From Pseudomonas fluorescens (GTDB lineage: Bacteria > Pseudomonadota > Gammaproteobacteria > Pseudomonadales > Pseudomonadaceae), in NCBI RefSeq assembly GCF_902497785.1, contig NZ_CABVHK010000017.1:99798-163797 (forward strand): a stretch of 64,000 bases of DNA, in the 5' to 3' direction. Shown piece by piece: positions 26,724-35,094 of the stretch (position 1 is the first letter of the stretch; the number at the start of each line of letters is the position of its first letter). The notes under the pieces are model-generated. The model was not told the DNA's origin. It did no database searches and saw nothing but the letters and a program-made list of their open reading frames with translations. The translations under genes and the position numbers were made by a program.

Positions 26724-27713
26724 TTACTCGGTGACGAACTTCGCACTGACATACGGCGAGTAATCCGCCAGCACCGTTTCAACCTTGCCTTGTTCCTTCA
26801 AAAACTTCGCCGTTTCCCCAATCGCTTTCGCCGTGCCGCCGTCCAGCAGTGCGGTGGTTTGCTGGGCCTTGGCGTCCGGGAAGGCAGAACCGGCCAGCAG
26901 CTCCGGCACATCGGCGGCATTGGCACCGGTCAGTTTGGCGATTTTCTGCACCGGTACCGAATCGGCGGTCCAGCTGTCTTTGTGCGCGGCGTATTCGGCG
27001 AACGAATCCAGGGTGACCTTGGCGAATTTCGCCACGACGTCCGGGTGCTTCTCGGCGTAATCCTTGCGCGCTACCCAGACTTCGAACGTCGGTGCACCCC
27101 ATTGGCCGACCTGTGCAGCGTCGGTCAAGGTCTTGCCGGTCTTGCGAATTTCCCCCAGCGCCGGTGACCAGACGAACGCGCCATCAATGTCGCCGCGCTT
27201 CCAGGCCGCGGCGATTTCCGCCGGCTGCAAATTCACCACTTTGACTTTCGAGGCATCCAGGCCCCAGTGCTTCAGCGCGCCCAGCAAGCTGTAGTGAGAG
27301 GTCGAAACGAAAGGCGTGGCGATGGTCTTGCCGATCAGATCTTGCGGTTTATCAATCCCGCTGCCATTGCGCACCACCAAAGCTTCGGCGGCATTGATCT
27401 GCGCAGAAACAATGAACGCGACAATCGGCAGATTGCGCGAGGCCGCTGCGGCCAGCGGACTTGAGCCGAGGTTGCCGATCTGCACGTCGCCAGAGGCAAT
27501 CGCCGTAACCACTTCAGGACCGCTATTGAAACGACGCCAGTCAATTTTCTGGCCAATGGTTTTCTCGTACAGTCCATCCGCCTGCGGGACTTTGCTCGGG
27601 TCGATGCCGGTCTGGTAGCCGACTGTGAGGTCCGCTGCCTGAGCGCTCAAAGAAAATAAAACCGATACACAAACTGTAACAATTGGGCTGGATAGTGCGC
27701 GCTTGGTCGTCAT
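26724..27713 (-). CDS. tauA: Taurine ABC transporter, periplasmic binding protein
   Basis: This 329-residue exported protein has a signal peptide (cleaved near LSAQAADLTVGYQ). It strongly resembles TauA: PSKVPQADGLYEKTIG, IASGDVQIGNLGSSPLAAAA near residue 70, STSHYSLLGALKHWGLD, AAWKRGDIDGAFVWSPALG and VGQWGAPTFEVWVARKDYAE. It should bind taurine, used as a sulfur source under sulfate limitation. tauB, tauC and tauD are not adjacent, so this is an orphan or duplicate binding protein, perhaps using another permease. The ATG at 27713 follows GAAGG; an upstream extension to 27749 lies before the signal peptide. Confidence 0.9.
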   Translation of the reverse strand: MTTKRALSSPIVTVCVSVLFSLSAQAADLTVGYQTGIDPSKVPQADGLYEKTIGQKIDWRRFNSGPEVVTAIASGDVQIGNLGSSPLAAAASRNLPIVAFIVSAQINAAEALVVRNGSGIDKPQDLIGKTIATPFVSTSHYSLLGALKHWGLDASKVKVVNLQPAEIAAAWKRGDIDGAFVWSPALGEIRKTGKTLTDAAQVGQWGAPTFEVWVARKDYAEKHPDVVAKFAKVTLDSFAEYAAHKDSWTADSVPVQKIAKLTGANAADVPELLAGSAFPDAKAQQTTALLDGGTAKAIGETAKFLKEQGKVETVLADYSPYVSAKFVTE

Positions 27714-28061
27714 GGCGGAGCCTTCGATGAGATGAGATGCGGGGTGCATTGAATCTAATCGATCTAAAAAACGGCCAATAAATACCTTTTGGGAATTAGC
27801 TTATGAGCGGCTCTTGTGATGAGGCATCGCTTGGCGCAATACCGAAATGGAATGAAAAAAAGTGGAGTGCTTCTTTTTAGGTTTATGAGGCGTTCATAGC
27901 CCTGCAAGGACCGAATTGATGGGGGTTAGACCATGGTCGTAGACACACAAGGTTACGATTGACTTGAAGGTCACGGTCCGGCGCTAATCGCAAATCCTAG
28001 GATCCCGGGCACTTGACTCAGGGCCAGGAACACAAGAATTAGAAACGAGAGGAGCTTAACA
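27714..28061. promoter_or_regulatory. Divergent promoter region of tauA and the first OprD porin
   Basis: About 350 bases without a gene. The tauA-proximal third is AT-rich and contains the 17-bp motif at 27756-27772 that recurs before lsfA. The AAATGGAATGAAAAA block at 27845 recurs before the second porin. The last 50 bases (GGATCC...GACTCAGG...AATTAGAAACGAGAGGAGC) are closely related to the second porin's leader and carry its ribosome binding site. Confidence 0.6.
27756..27772 (+). promoter_or_regulatory. Motif shared with the lsfA promoter region
   Basis: TAATCGATCTAAAAAAC differs from TTATCGATCTAATAAAC at 31263-31279 in 2 of 17 positions. It lies about 43 bases upstream of the tauA start, read on the opposite strand. 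It is a candidate binding site for a sulfur-starvation activator such as CysB; that identity is inferred from gene function only. Confidence 0.45.
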
Positions 28062-29429
28062 ATGAACAAGTCCACCTTGGCCTTGGCCGTGGCCGTAGGG
28101 GTTTTGGCGCAGCAGGCAGGCGCCGCAGGTTTCATCGAAGACAGTAAGGCTTCCGTCAGTTCTCGCACGATGTATTACAACGCCGATTCCCGCGAAGGTC
28201 CTTCTACTCCTGCGAACAATCAGCGAGAGACCGCGCAGGGCTTCAAGTTCGATTTCCTGTCGGGTTTCACCCAGGGCGTAGTCGGTTTTGGTTTTGACGC
28301 CCAGGCGCTGGTCGGGATCCATCTGGACGGTGGCAAGGGCCATCACCCGGATAACAACACGTTCTTCCCAAGCGACAGCGACGGTTCGGCCTCCGACCCG
28401 TGGAGCCGCGTAGCCGGTAACGTCAAGGCACGCATCTCGAAGACCGAGGCCCACCTGGGTGGCGCGCTGCAACCGAACATGCCGATCCTGGTTGCGAACG
28501 ACAGCCGTCTGCTGCCTCAGACTTTCGAAGGTGGCACCATCACCTCGAAAGAGATCGACAATTTTACGTTCAACGTCGGTCAACTCGAACATGCCGAGGG
28601 CCGTGCCTCGTCCAACACCACCGGGCTGGCCATCTCTACCCTTGGCACTGCGAAAGAAAGCAACCAGTTCCGTTATGCCGGTGCCGACTGGAAAGTGACC
28701 AAAGACCTGACGCTGCAGTACTACCACGCCAACCTGGAAGACTATTACAAGCAAAACTTCTTTGGCCTGGTGCATGTGTTCCCGATCAGCGCTACCCAGT
28801 CTTTCAAGACCGACCTGCGCTACTTTGACAGCAGCTCCGACGGCAAGAATGGTGATGCTGGTTATCGCTTCAACAACAACAATGGTTACGCCAAGACCCC
28901 GGGCGAGGTTGATAACACCACCTGGAGCGCCATGTTCACCTACACCTTGGGTGGCAACGCCTTCCTGGTCGGTCACCAACGCGTCAGCGATGACGGTGGC
29001 TTCGTATATCTGAACCAGGGCAACGTAGTCGACGGCAATGGCCGCAATGAAGGCGCGGGCGGCTCGAGCTTCTATCTATTTACAGACGCCATGATCAACG
29101 GCTTCGTCCGTGCTGGCGAGAACACCACTTTCGGTCAGTACACGTACGACTTCGCTTCGCTGGGGATTCCAGGCCTGAAGGCCTCGGCTGCCTATCTGCG
29201 CGGCGAGAACATCAAAGCGGCCAATGGCGTGGGTAAAGACTTGACCGAGTGGGAGCGAGATCTGCGAGTGGATTACGTGATCCAGACGGGTTCATTGAAA
29301 GGCTTCGGTGCCACGCTGCGTCACGGCACTTACCGTGGTGACACTCCGAACGCGCTTACAGACTCTTCCCGCATCAACTCCCAGGACCAAACCCGCCTGA
29401 TCTTCAACTACACCTACAGCTTCCTGTAA
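28062..29429 (+). CDS. OprD-family outer-membrane porin (first of a tandem pair)
   Basis: The 455-residue protein has signal peptide MNKSTLALAVAVGVLAQQAG, cut before AGFIEDSKASVSSRTMYYN. The mature barrel shows OprD traits: GFKFDFLSGFTQGVVGFGFD, the conserved DSRLLPQTFEGGTITSKEID region near residue 150, LQYYHANLEDYYKQNFFGLV and a terminal LIFNYTYSFL with the C-terminal aromatic residue needed for outer-membrane insertion. OprD proteins are substrate-specific channels for small acids or amino acids. Placed between tauA and lsfA-ssu, it may admit sulfonates or sulfur esters. GAGGAGC precedes the ATG. Confidence 0.92.
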   Translation: MNKSTLALAVAVGVLAQQAGAAGFIEDSKASVSSRTMYYNADSREGPSTPANNQRETAQGFKFDFLSGFTQGVVGFGFDAQALVGIHLDGGKGHHPDNNTFFPSDSDGSASDPWSRVAGNVKARISKTEAHLGGALQPNMPILVANDSRLLPQTFEGGTITSKEIDNFTFNVGQLEHAEGRASSNTTGLAISTLGTAKESNQFRYAGADWKVTKDLTLQYYHANLEDYYKQNFFGLVHVFPISATQSFKTDLRYFDSSSDGKNGDAGYRFNNNNGYAKTPGEVDNTTWSAMFTYTLGGNAFLVGHQRVSDDGGFVYLNQGNVVDGNGRNEGAGGSSFYLFTDAMINGFVRAGENTTFGQYTYDFASLGIPGLKASAAYLRGENIKAANGVGKDLTEWERDLRVDYVIQTGSLKGFGATLRHGTYRGDTPNALTDSSRINSQDQTRLIFNYTYSFL

Positions 29430-29445
29430 CACGCTTCACCGAGAG

Positions 29446-29474
29446 AGCCTCGCCGGCGGGCGGGGCTTTTTTTC
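29446..29474 (+). terminator. Intrinsic terminator after the first porin
   Basis: AGCCTCGCC pairs with GGCGGGGCT (one G-T wobble) over a 4-base loop, followed by a run of seven T residues. Confidence 0.87.
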
Positions 29475-29807
29475 ATTCTTTTTTTAATATTCCAATTCGA
29501 CCTTACATAGGAATTTATTATTCTTTTTAGCTTTTAATCAAAACCCCTAAAGTGCATGCCATCGGGGCCGATACCCTGTGTCCCTAGCGATATAAGTGCC
29601 GGTTTTTATTTCCAAATGGCATGAAAAAGCAGTGAAATAAATTGTTATAGGTTTACCATGCGGGCCCATAACACCGTGGCCAGACCCTTGATCTAGACGC
29701 ATCGGAAGGGATGGACCATGGGGCACGATTTTGCTTTGACTGCACATTTCAGGATCCGGAGCATTCGACTCAGGACCGAAAAAATTAGAAACGAGAGGAG
29801 CGAAACA
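29475..29807 (+). promoter_or_regulatory. Promoter region of the second OprD porin
   Basis: About 330 bases without a gene. It contains TTTATTATTCTTTTTAGC (29514-29531), resembling TTTATTTATTCTTTTTATA before lsfA (31282-31300). A conserved block AAATGGCATGAAAAA at 29614, followed by TAGGTTTA at a spacing near that before the first porin, comes next. The final 55 bases are near-identical to the first porin's leader, including AAATTAGAAACGAGAGGAGC. Confidence 0.55.
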
Positions 29808-31166
29808 ATGAACAAGTCCACCTTGGCCATGGCTGTGGCCGTTGGGGTTTTGGCGCAGCAGGCAAGCGCCGCCGGTTTCATCGAAGACAGCAAGGCAACA
29901 TTGGGGCTGCGTAACTTCTACATCAACACGGATAACCGTGACGGTACTGCCCAACCAAGTCGAAACGAAGAGTGGGGCCAAGGCTTCGATCTGCGTTTCA
30001 TTTCCGGCTATACCCAAGGCACTGTCGGTTTCGGTATCGACGCCATCGGCCTGCTGGGTGTACGGCTGGACTCCGGCGGCGGCACTAACGGCAACGTTGC
30101 CGCGAATGGCAACCCTGGCACCGCTTACGGTGGCACTGTGTTTCCGAGCGAGTCTAACGGCCAAGCGGTGGATAACTTCTCCAGCCTGGGCCTGACCGCC
30201 AAAGCCAAGATCTCGCAGACCGAACTGAAGCTGGGTACGCTGCAGCCGAAGAACCCGGTAATCGTGACCAACGACGGTCGTCTGCTGCCACAAACCTGGC
30301 AGGGTGGTCAGATCACCTCTGGCGAAATCAAGGACCTGACCCTGGTTGGCGGTCAGATTGAGGCTGTGAAAGGTCGCAACTCCAGCAACAACGAAAATCT
30401 GTCGATCAATGGTGCGTCACCGCGTATCACCAACAGCAACAAGTTCATCTACGCCGGTGGTGACTACAAAATCACCAAAGACCTGACCGCCCAGTACTAC
30501 TACGGCAACCTGGAAGACTTCTACAAGCAACACTTCCTGGGTCTGGTGCACAACTGGGCAATCGGTCCAGGCGTATTGAAGTCTGACCTGCGTTACTTCA
30601 ACAGTTCGGATGACGGTGCCAACGGTCACGACCCGCTGTACTTCAGCTCGGGCAACTACAGCAACACTTCAACTGGTAAAGGCAAGGTCGACAACAACCT
30701 GTACAGCGGCCTGTTCCTGTACTCCGTGGCCGGTCACACCTTCGGTGGCGGTTATCAGGTCAGCAACGGCAGCAGCGACTTCCCTTGGCTGAACCAGGGC
30801 GACGGTTCGTCGAACTACACCATCACCGACATGCAAATCCAGAAGTTCGGCCGTGCCGGCGAGCGCACTTGGCAAGCACGCTATTCGTATGACTTCGCCA
30901 AAGTAGGCGTGCCTGGCCTGACCGCCGGCCTGGTTTACTTGCGCGGCGACGATATCGATACCAACCGTGTCAGCGCCACAGTGCCTGCAGGTAACAACAG
31001 CACTGAATGGGAACGCGACCTGACTGTCGGTTACGTCGTCCCGGAAGGCCCGCTGAAAAACGTTGGCTTCATGTGGAAAAACGCTACCTGGCGGACCAAC
31101 ATCCCGGGCGTTCGCTCCCAGGATGAAAACCGCCTGATCCTCAGCTACTCGATCCCGCTGTTGTAA
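29808..31166 (+). CDS. OprD-family outer-membrane porin (second of a tandem pair)
   Basis: This 452-residue paralogue of the preceding porin has a nearly identical signal peptide (MNKSTLAMAVAVGVLAQQAS) and first mature residues (AGFIEDSKA), after which the barrels diverge. OprD marks include GFDLRFISGYTQGTVGFGID, NDGRLLPQTWQGGQITSGEI, AQYYYGNLEDFYKQHFLGLV and the C-terminal LILSYSIPLL. The ATG at 29808 follows GAGAGGAGC; the longer form from 29718 is non-coding leader. Likely a duplication that diversified in substrate, both copies sitting in the sulfur-scavenging region. Confidence 0.92.
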   Translation: MNKSTLAMAVAVGVLAQQASAAGFIEDSKATLGLRNFYINTDNRDGTAQPSRNEEWGQGFDLRFISGYTQGTVGFGIDAIGLLGVRLDSGGGTNGNVAANGNPGTAYGGTVFPSESNGQAVDNFSSLGLTAKAKISQTELKLGTLQPKNPVIVTNDGRLLPQTWQGGQITSGEIKDLTLVGGQIEAVKGRNSSNNENLSINGASPRITNSNKFIYAGGDYKITKDLTAQYYYGNLEDFYKQHFLGLVHNWAIGPGVLKSDLRYFNSSDDGANGHDPLYFSSGNYSNTSTGKGKVDNNLYSGLFLYSVAGHTFGGGYQVSNGSSDFPWLNQGDGSSNYTITDMQIQKFGRAGERTWQARYSYDFAKVGVPGLTAGLVYLRGDDIDTNRVSATVPAGNNSTEWERDLTVGYVVPEGPLKNVGFMWKNATWRTNIPGVRSQDENRLILSYSIPLL

Positions 31167-31185
31167 CAGCGCTCGCGTAATCGCT

Positions 31186-31226
31186 GAAAAAAGCCCCGCC
31201 CGGCATCACGCCGGGCGGGGCTTTTG
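31186..31226 (+). terminator. Intrinsic terminator after the second porin
   Basis: AAAAGCCCCGCCCGGC / GCCGGGCGGGGCTTTT is a perfect long GC-rich stem with a 4-base loop and flanking A/T runs. Confidence 0.93.
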
Positions 31227-31262
31227 CGTTTTCGGGGTTGGGTGAATCGATGTTTATATTTC

Positions 31263-31279
31263 TTATCGATCTAATAAAC
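31263..31279 (+). promoter_or_regulatory. Motif shared with the tauA/porin promoter region
   Basis: TTATCGATCTAATAAAC lies about 78 bases before the lsfA start in a strongly AT-rich stretch, and matches the motif at 27756 at 15 of 17 positions. A nearby T-rich element (31282-31300) resembles one before the second porin. Confidence 0.45.
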
Positions 31280-31356
31280 TCTTTATTTATTCTTTTTATA
31301 AAATCTGAAAGCCAAGCTACAGTTGATTCCTACCACCCACTCCTCAGGAGCCCACC

Positions 31357-31995
31357 ATGAGCATCAGACTCGGCGACATCGCCCCCGACTTCGAGCAGGA
31401 ATCCAGCGCTGGCACAATCCGTTTCCATGAGTGGCTGGGCGACAGCTGGGGCGTGCTGTTTTCCCACCCTGCGGACTTCACCCCGGTGTGCACCACCGAG
31501 CTGGGCTTCACCGCCAAGCTCAAGGATGAATTCGCCCAGCGCGGGGTCAAGGCCATCGCGCTGTCCGTGGACCCGGTGGACTCGCACCACAAGTGGATCG
31601 AGGACATCAACGAAACCCAGAACACTGTCGTCAACTTCCCGATCCTGGCCGACGCTGATCGCAAGGTTTCGGACCTGTACGACCTGATTCACCCTAACGC
31701 CAACGACACCCTGACCGTGCGTTCGCTGTTCGTGATCGACCCGAACAAAAAGGTTCGTTTGACCATTACCTACCCGGCGAGCACCGGGCGTAACTTCCAT
31801 GAAATCCTGCGGGTGATCGACTCGCTGCAACTCACCGACAACTACAAAGTAGCGACCCCGGCCAACTGGAAGGACGGCGATGAAGTGGTGATCGTGCCGT
31901 CGCTCCAGGATCCGGAGGAAATCGAGAAACGCTTTCCCAAGGGCTATCGCGCAGTGAAGCCGTACCTGCGTTTGACGCCCCAGCCGAATCGTTAA
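31357..31995 (+). CDS. lsfA: 1-Cys peroxiredoxin LsfA (Prx6 type)
   Basis: The 212-residue peroxidase reduces hydrogen peroxide and organic peroxides. The peroxidatic cysteine is Cys45 in HPADFTPVCTTELGFTAKL. The Prx6-type extension (LTITYPASTGRNFHEILRVI, DSLQLTDNYKVATPANWKDG) is present, and no resolving cysteine of the 2-Cys type is seen. LsfA is a known sulfate-starvation-induced protein of Pseudomonas and is commonly located directly before the ssu operon, as here. It probably protects against flavin-generated peroxide during desulfonation. It has its own terminator. Confidence 0.95.
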   Translation: MSIRLGDIAPDFEQESSAGTIRFHEWLGDSWGVLFSHPADFTPVCTTELGFTAKLKDEFAQRGVKAIALSVDPVDSHHKWIEDINETQNTVVNFPILADADRKVSDLYDLIHPNANDTLTVRSLFVIDPNKKVRLTITYPASTGRNFHEILRVIDSLQLTDNYKVATPANWKDGDEVVIVPSLQDPEEIEKRFPKGYRAVKPYLRLTPQPNR

Positions 31996-31996
31996 G

Positions 31997-32068
31997 ATCA
32001 AAAGATCGCAGCCTTCGGCAGCTCCTACGCACCGATCCAGGTAGGAGCTGCCGAAGGCTGCGATCTTT
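31997..32068. repeat. REPIN, GATCGCAGCC family
   Basis: Inverted AAAAGATCGCAGCCTTCGGC and GTAGGAGCTGCCGAAGGCTG units lie directly after the lsfA stop. Confidence 0.93.
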
Positions 32069-32096
32069 AAGGCATCCACCAAAGCAGGGAAATTTC

Positions 32097-32122
32097 AGGC
32101 CATTTAGATGGCCCTTTTTTTG
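32097..32122 (+). terminator. Intrinsic terminator after lsfA
   Basis: GGCCATTTAGATGGCC folds into a short stem followed by CTTTTTTT. It separates lsfA from the AT-rich ssu promoter region. Confidence 0.75.
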
Positions 32123-32269
32123 CCTGGAATAAAATTTTTTATATCTCTTAAACGCATAACCAAATGAATAAATATGATTTATAGATATATAAATCACCTG
32201 TTAAGGTCACATCCACCTCAGCGAGATCGCAAACCGCGAATCGCCAACACCGTTCAAGGAATCGCCTGA
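32123..32269 (+). promoter_or_regulatory. AT-rich promoter region of the ssu operon
   Basis: This 147-base region begins very AT-rich (AAAATTTTTTATATCTCTTA; AATAAATATGATTTATAGAT), then becomes GC-rich near ssuE. The composition resembles other sulfate-starvation promoters in this window. No exact copy of the 17-bp tauA/lsfA motif was found. Confidence 0.5.
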
Positions 32270-32863
32270 ATGCTGGTTGTCTCACTCGGTGGCAGTCCCA
32301 GCCAACGCTCCCGCTCCGGGGTGCTGCTGGAACGCTCCCAGCGCTGGTTGCAGGAGCAAGGTGTGGAAGTGGTGAGTTACCAGGTGCGGGACTTCCCGGC
32401 TGAAGACTTGCTGCACGCCCGCTTCGATAGCCCGAAGGTCATCGACCTGCTGCAACAGATTGAAAACGCCGACGGCCTGCTGATCGCCACCCCGATTTAC
32501 AAGGCCTCGTTCTCCGGCGCACTGAAGACCGTGCTGGATTTGCTGCCTGAACGCGCCCTGGCCCACAAAGTGGTATTGCCGATGGCCACCGGTGGCAGCA
32601 TCGCGCACATGCTGGCGGTGGATTACGCGCTCAAGCCGGTGCTGTCGGCCTTGAAAGCGCAGGAAATGCTCCACGGGATTTTCGCCGTCGACAGCCAGAT
32701 CAGCTACGGTGAGGGCAGCGCCAAGGCACAGCTGGCGCCGGAGCTGGAAGAACGACTGAACGAATCACTGGAGCTGTTTTTCAGCGCCATGGCGCGACGG
32801 CCAAAGCCGATTGATCCGAACCTGTTGAACGAACGTTTGTTGAGTGCTCGCTGGAGCATTTAA
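32270..32863 (+). CDS. ssuE: NAD(P)H-dependent FMN reductase
   Basis: The 197-residue flavodoxin-fold enzyme supplies reduced FMN to the SsuD monooxygenase. FMN-binding features are the N-terminal LVVSLGGSPSQRSRSGVLLE loop and TPIYKASFSGALKTVLDLLP near residue 72, followed by VLPMATGGSIAHMLAVDYAL. It is the first gene of ssuE-ssuA-ssuD-ssuC-ssuB-ssuF. The close homologue MsuE, which serves methanesulfonate oxidation, has similar sequence, so the name follows operon context. Confidence 0.9.
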   Translation: MLVVSLGGSPSQRSRSGVLLERSQRWLQEQGVEVVSYQVRDFPAEDLLHARFDSPKVIDLLQQIENADGLLIATPIYKASFSGALKTVLDLLPERALAHKVVLPMATGGSIAHMLAVDYALKPVLSALKAQEMLHGIFAVDSQISYGEGSAKAQLAPELEERLNESLELFFSAMARRPKPIDPNLLNERLLSARWSI

Positions 32864-32946
32864 GCCCGAATTGATGTACTCACCTTACTGGCCCGCTAAC
32901 GGGCAAGCAGGTGCAGCCAAAACCCAACTGCAAAAAGGAGAGCGCT

Positions 32947-33912
32947 ATGCGCACTGTCATTTTGCGTCGTGGTCTGGTCGCTCTGTTTGCTGCGGCTGTG
33001 TCCTTCGGCGCCATTACTCAAGCTCAGGCCGAGACCCTACGGATCGGTTATCAAAAGTACGGCACGCTGGTGCTGCTCAAAGCCAAAGGCACCCTGGAAA
33101 AACGCCTCGCCGCCCAAGGCGTGGACGTGCAATGGACTGAATTCCCCGGCGGCCCGCAACTGCTTGAAGGCCTGAACGTCGGCTCCATCGACTTCGGTGT
33201 CACCGGCGAAACGCCTCCGGTATTTGCTCAGGCCGCCGGCGCCGATCTGCTCTACGTGGCCTACGAACCGCCAGCGCCGCACAGCGAAGCGATCCTCGTG
33301 CCGAAGGACTCGTCGATCCAATCGGTGAAGGAGCTCAAGGGCAAGAAAGTCGTCTTGAACAAAGGCTCCAACGTGCACTACCTGCTGGTTCGCGCTCTGG
33401 AAGACGCCGGCCTCAAATACACCGACATCCAGACCGTATTCCTACCGCCGGCCGATGCCCGCGCCGCCTTCGAGCGTGGCAGTGTCGATGCCTGGGTGAT
33501 CTGGGATCCATACCAGGCGGCCGCCGAACAGCAACTGCAAGCGCGCACCCTGCGCGATGGCCAGGACATTGTCGATAACCACCAGTTCTACCTCGCCACC
33601 AAGCCCTATGCACAGAAAAATCCCGAGGTGATCAAGACCCTCGTGGAAGAAGTGCGCGCGGTTGGCGAATGGGCCAAGGCCAACCCGGAAGACGTAACCA
33701 GACAGGTTTCGCCACTGCTCGGCCTGCCGGCAGACATCACCCTGACCTCGATGAAACGCCAAGGCTATGGAGCGCTGTTCCTGACCCCGGAAGTGGTCGC
33801 CGCGCAACAGAAAATTGCCGACAGCTTCTATCAGCTCAAGCTGATTCCGAAACCGTTGAGCATCAAAGACGTGATCTGGACGCCGCCGGCAGCCGTTGCC
33901 AAAGCGCACTAA
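32947..33912 (+). CDS. ssuA: Aliphatic sulfonate ABC transporter, periplasmic binding protein
   Basis: The 321-residue exported binding protein has a signal peptide ending TQAQAETLRIGYQKYG. Family blocks are DVQWTEFPGGPQLLEGLNVG, IDFGVTGETPPVFAQAAGAD near residue 85, VLNKGSNVHYLLVRALEDAG and VDAWVIWDPYQAAAEQQLQA. It delivers alkanesulfonates to SsuBC. The ATG at 32947 follows AAAAGGAG and opens the signal peptide directly; the upstream in-frame start is unsupported. Confidence 0.95.
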   Translation: MRTVILRRGLVALFAAAVSFGAITQAQAETLRIGYQKYGTLVLLKAKGTLEKRLAAQGVDVQWTEFPGGPQLLEGLNVGSIDFGVTGETPPVFAQAAGADLLYVAYEPPAPHSEAILVPKDSSIQSVKELKGKKVVLNKGSNVHYLLVRALEDAGLKYTDIQTVFLPPADARAAFERGSVDAWVIWDPYQAAAEQQLQARTLRDGQDIVDNHQFYLATKPYAQKNPEVIKTLVEEVRAVGEWAKANPEDVTRQVSPLLGLPADITLTSMKRQGYGALFLTPEVVAAQQKIADSFYQLKLIPKPLSIKDVIWTPPAAVAKAH

Positions 33913-33937
33913 TTCGAACCCCCAAGGAGACCACTCC

Positions 33938-35086
33938 ATGAGCCTCAACATCTTCTGGTTCCTGCCCACCCACGGCGACGGCCATTACCTTGGCACCAGC
34001 GAAGGCGCTCGCGCCGTCGATCACGGTTACCTGCAACAAGTCGCGCAAGCGGCGGATCGTCTGGGCTTCGGCGGGGTGTTGATTCCCACCGGCCGCTCCT
34101 GCGAAGACTCGTGGTTGGTGGCGGCGTCGCTGATCCCGGTGACCCAGCGCCTGAAATTCCTCGTCGCCCTGCGCCCCGGGATCATTTCCCCGACAGTGGC
34201 AGCACGTCAGGCGGCAACACTCGATCGCTTGTCCGGCGGGCGGGCGCTGTTTAACCTGGTCACCGGCGGTGATCCGGAGGAACTGGCTGGCGACGGCTTG
34301 TTCCTCAGCCACGAAGAACGCTATCAGGCCTCGGTGGAATTCACCCGCATCTGGCGCCGCGTGCTGGAAGGCGAGACCGTTGATTACGACGGTCAGCACA
34401 TCAGCGTCAAAGGCGCCAAGCTGCTCTATCCGCCGATCCAGCAACCGCGTCCGCCGCTGTACTTCGGTGGCTCGTCGGAGGCGGCGCAGGACTTGGCTGC
34501 CGAGCAAGTGGAAATGGTCCTGACCTGGGGCGAACCGCCGGCAGCGGTGGCCGAGAAGATCGAGCAAGTGCGCGCCAAAGCCGCGAAACTCGGGCGCACC
34601 GTGCGCTTCGGCATTCGTCTGCATGTGATCGTGCGTGAAACCAATGCCGAAGCCTGGCAAGCAGCGGATCGACTGATCTCGCACCTGGACGATGACACCA
34701 TCGCTCCCGCCCAGGCGTCTCTGGCGCGTTTCGATTCCGTCGGTCAGCAACGCATGGCAGCGCTGCATGGCGGCAGTCGCGACAACCTCGAAGTCAGCCC
34801 CAATCTGTGGGCCGGTGTGGGTCTGGTGCGTGGCGGTGCCGGTACGGCATTGGTCGGCGACGGTCCGACCGTGGCTGCCCGCGTGAAGGAATACGCGGAC
34901 CTGGGCATCGACACCTTCATCTTCTCCGGTTATCCACACCTTGAAGAGTCGTATCGGGTCGCCGAGCTGCTGTTTCCGCATCTGGACATCGAGCGTCCGC
35001 AGCTGCCTCAGGGCGCCAACTACGTCAGCCCGTTCGGCGAGATGGTCGCCAACGACATTCTTCCCAAAGCCGCGTCCCAAAGCTGA
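33938..35086 (+). CDS. ssuD: FMNH2-dependent alkanesulfonate monooxygenase
   Basis: The 382-residue bacterial-luciferase-fold enzyme uses FMNH2 from SsuE and oxygen to split alkanesulfonates into aldehyde and sulfite. It begins MSLNIFWFLPTHGDGHYLGT and contains GFGGVLIPTGRSCEDSWLVA (active-site cysteine segment), LSGGRALFNLVTGGDPEELA and FIFSGYPHLEESYRVAELLF. Length matches E. coli SsuD. The ATG at 33938 follows AAGGAG; 25 bases separate it from ssuA. Confidence 0.96.
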   Translation: MSLNIFWFLPTHGDGHYLGTSEGARAVDHGYLQQVAQAADRLGFGGVLIPTGRSCEDSWLVAASLIPVTQRLKFLVALRPGIISPTVAARQAATLDRLSGGRALFNLVTGGDPEELAGDGLFLSHEERYQASVEFTRIWRRVLEGETVDYDGQHISVKGAKLLYPPIQQPRPPLYFGGSSEAAQDLAAEQVEMVLTWGEPPAAVAEKIEQVRAKAAKLGRTVRFGIRLHVIVRETNAEAWQAADRLISHLDDDTIAPAQASLARFDSVGQQRMAALHGGSRDNLEVSPNLWAGVGLVRGGAGTALVGDGPTVAARVKEYADLGIDTFIFSGYPHLEESYRVAELLFPHLDIERPQLPQGANYVSPFGEMVANDILPKAASQS

Positions 35087-35094
35087 GGCGCGCC

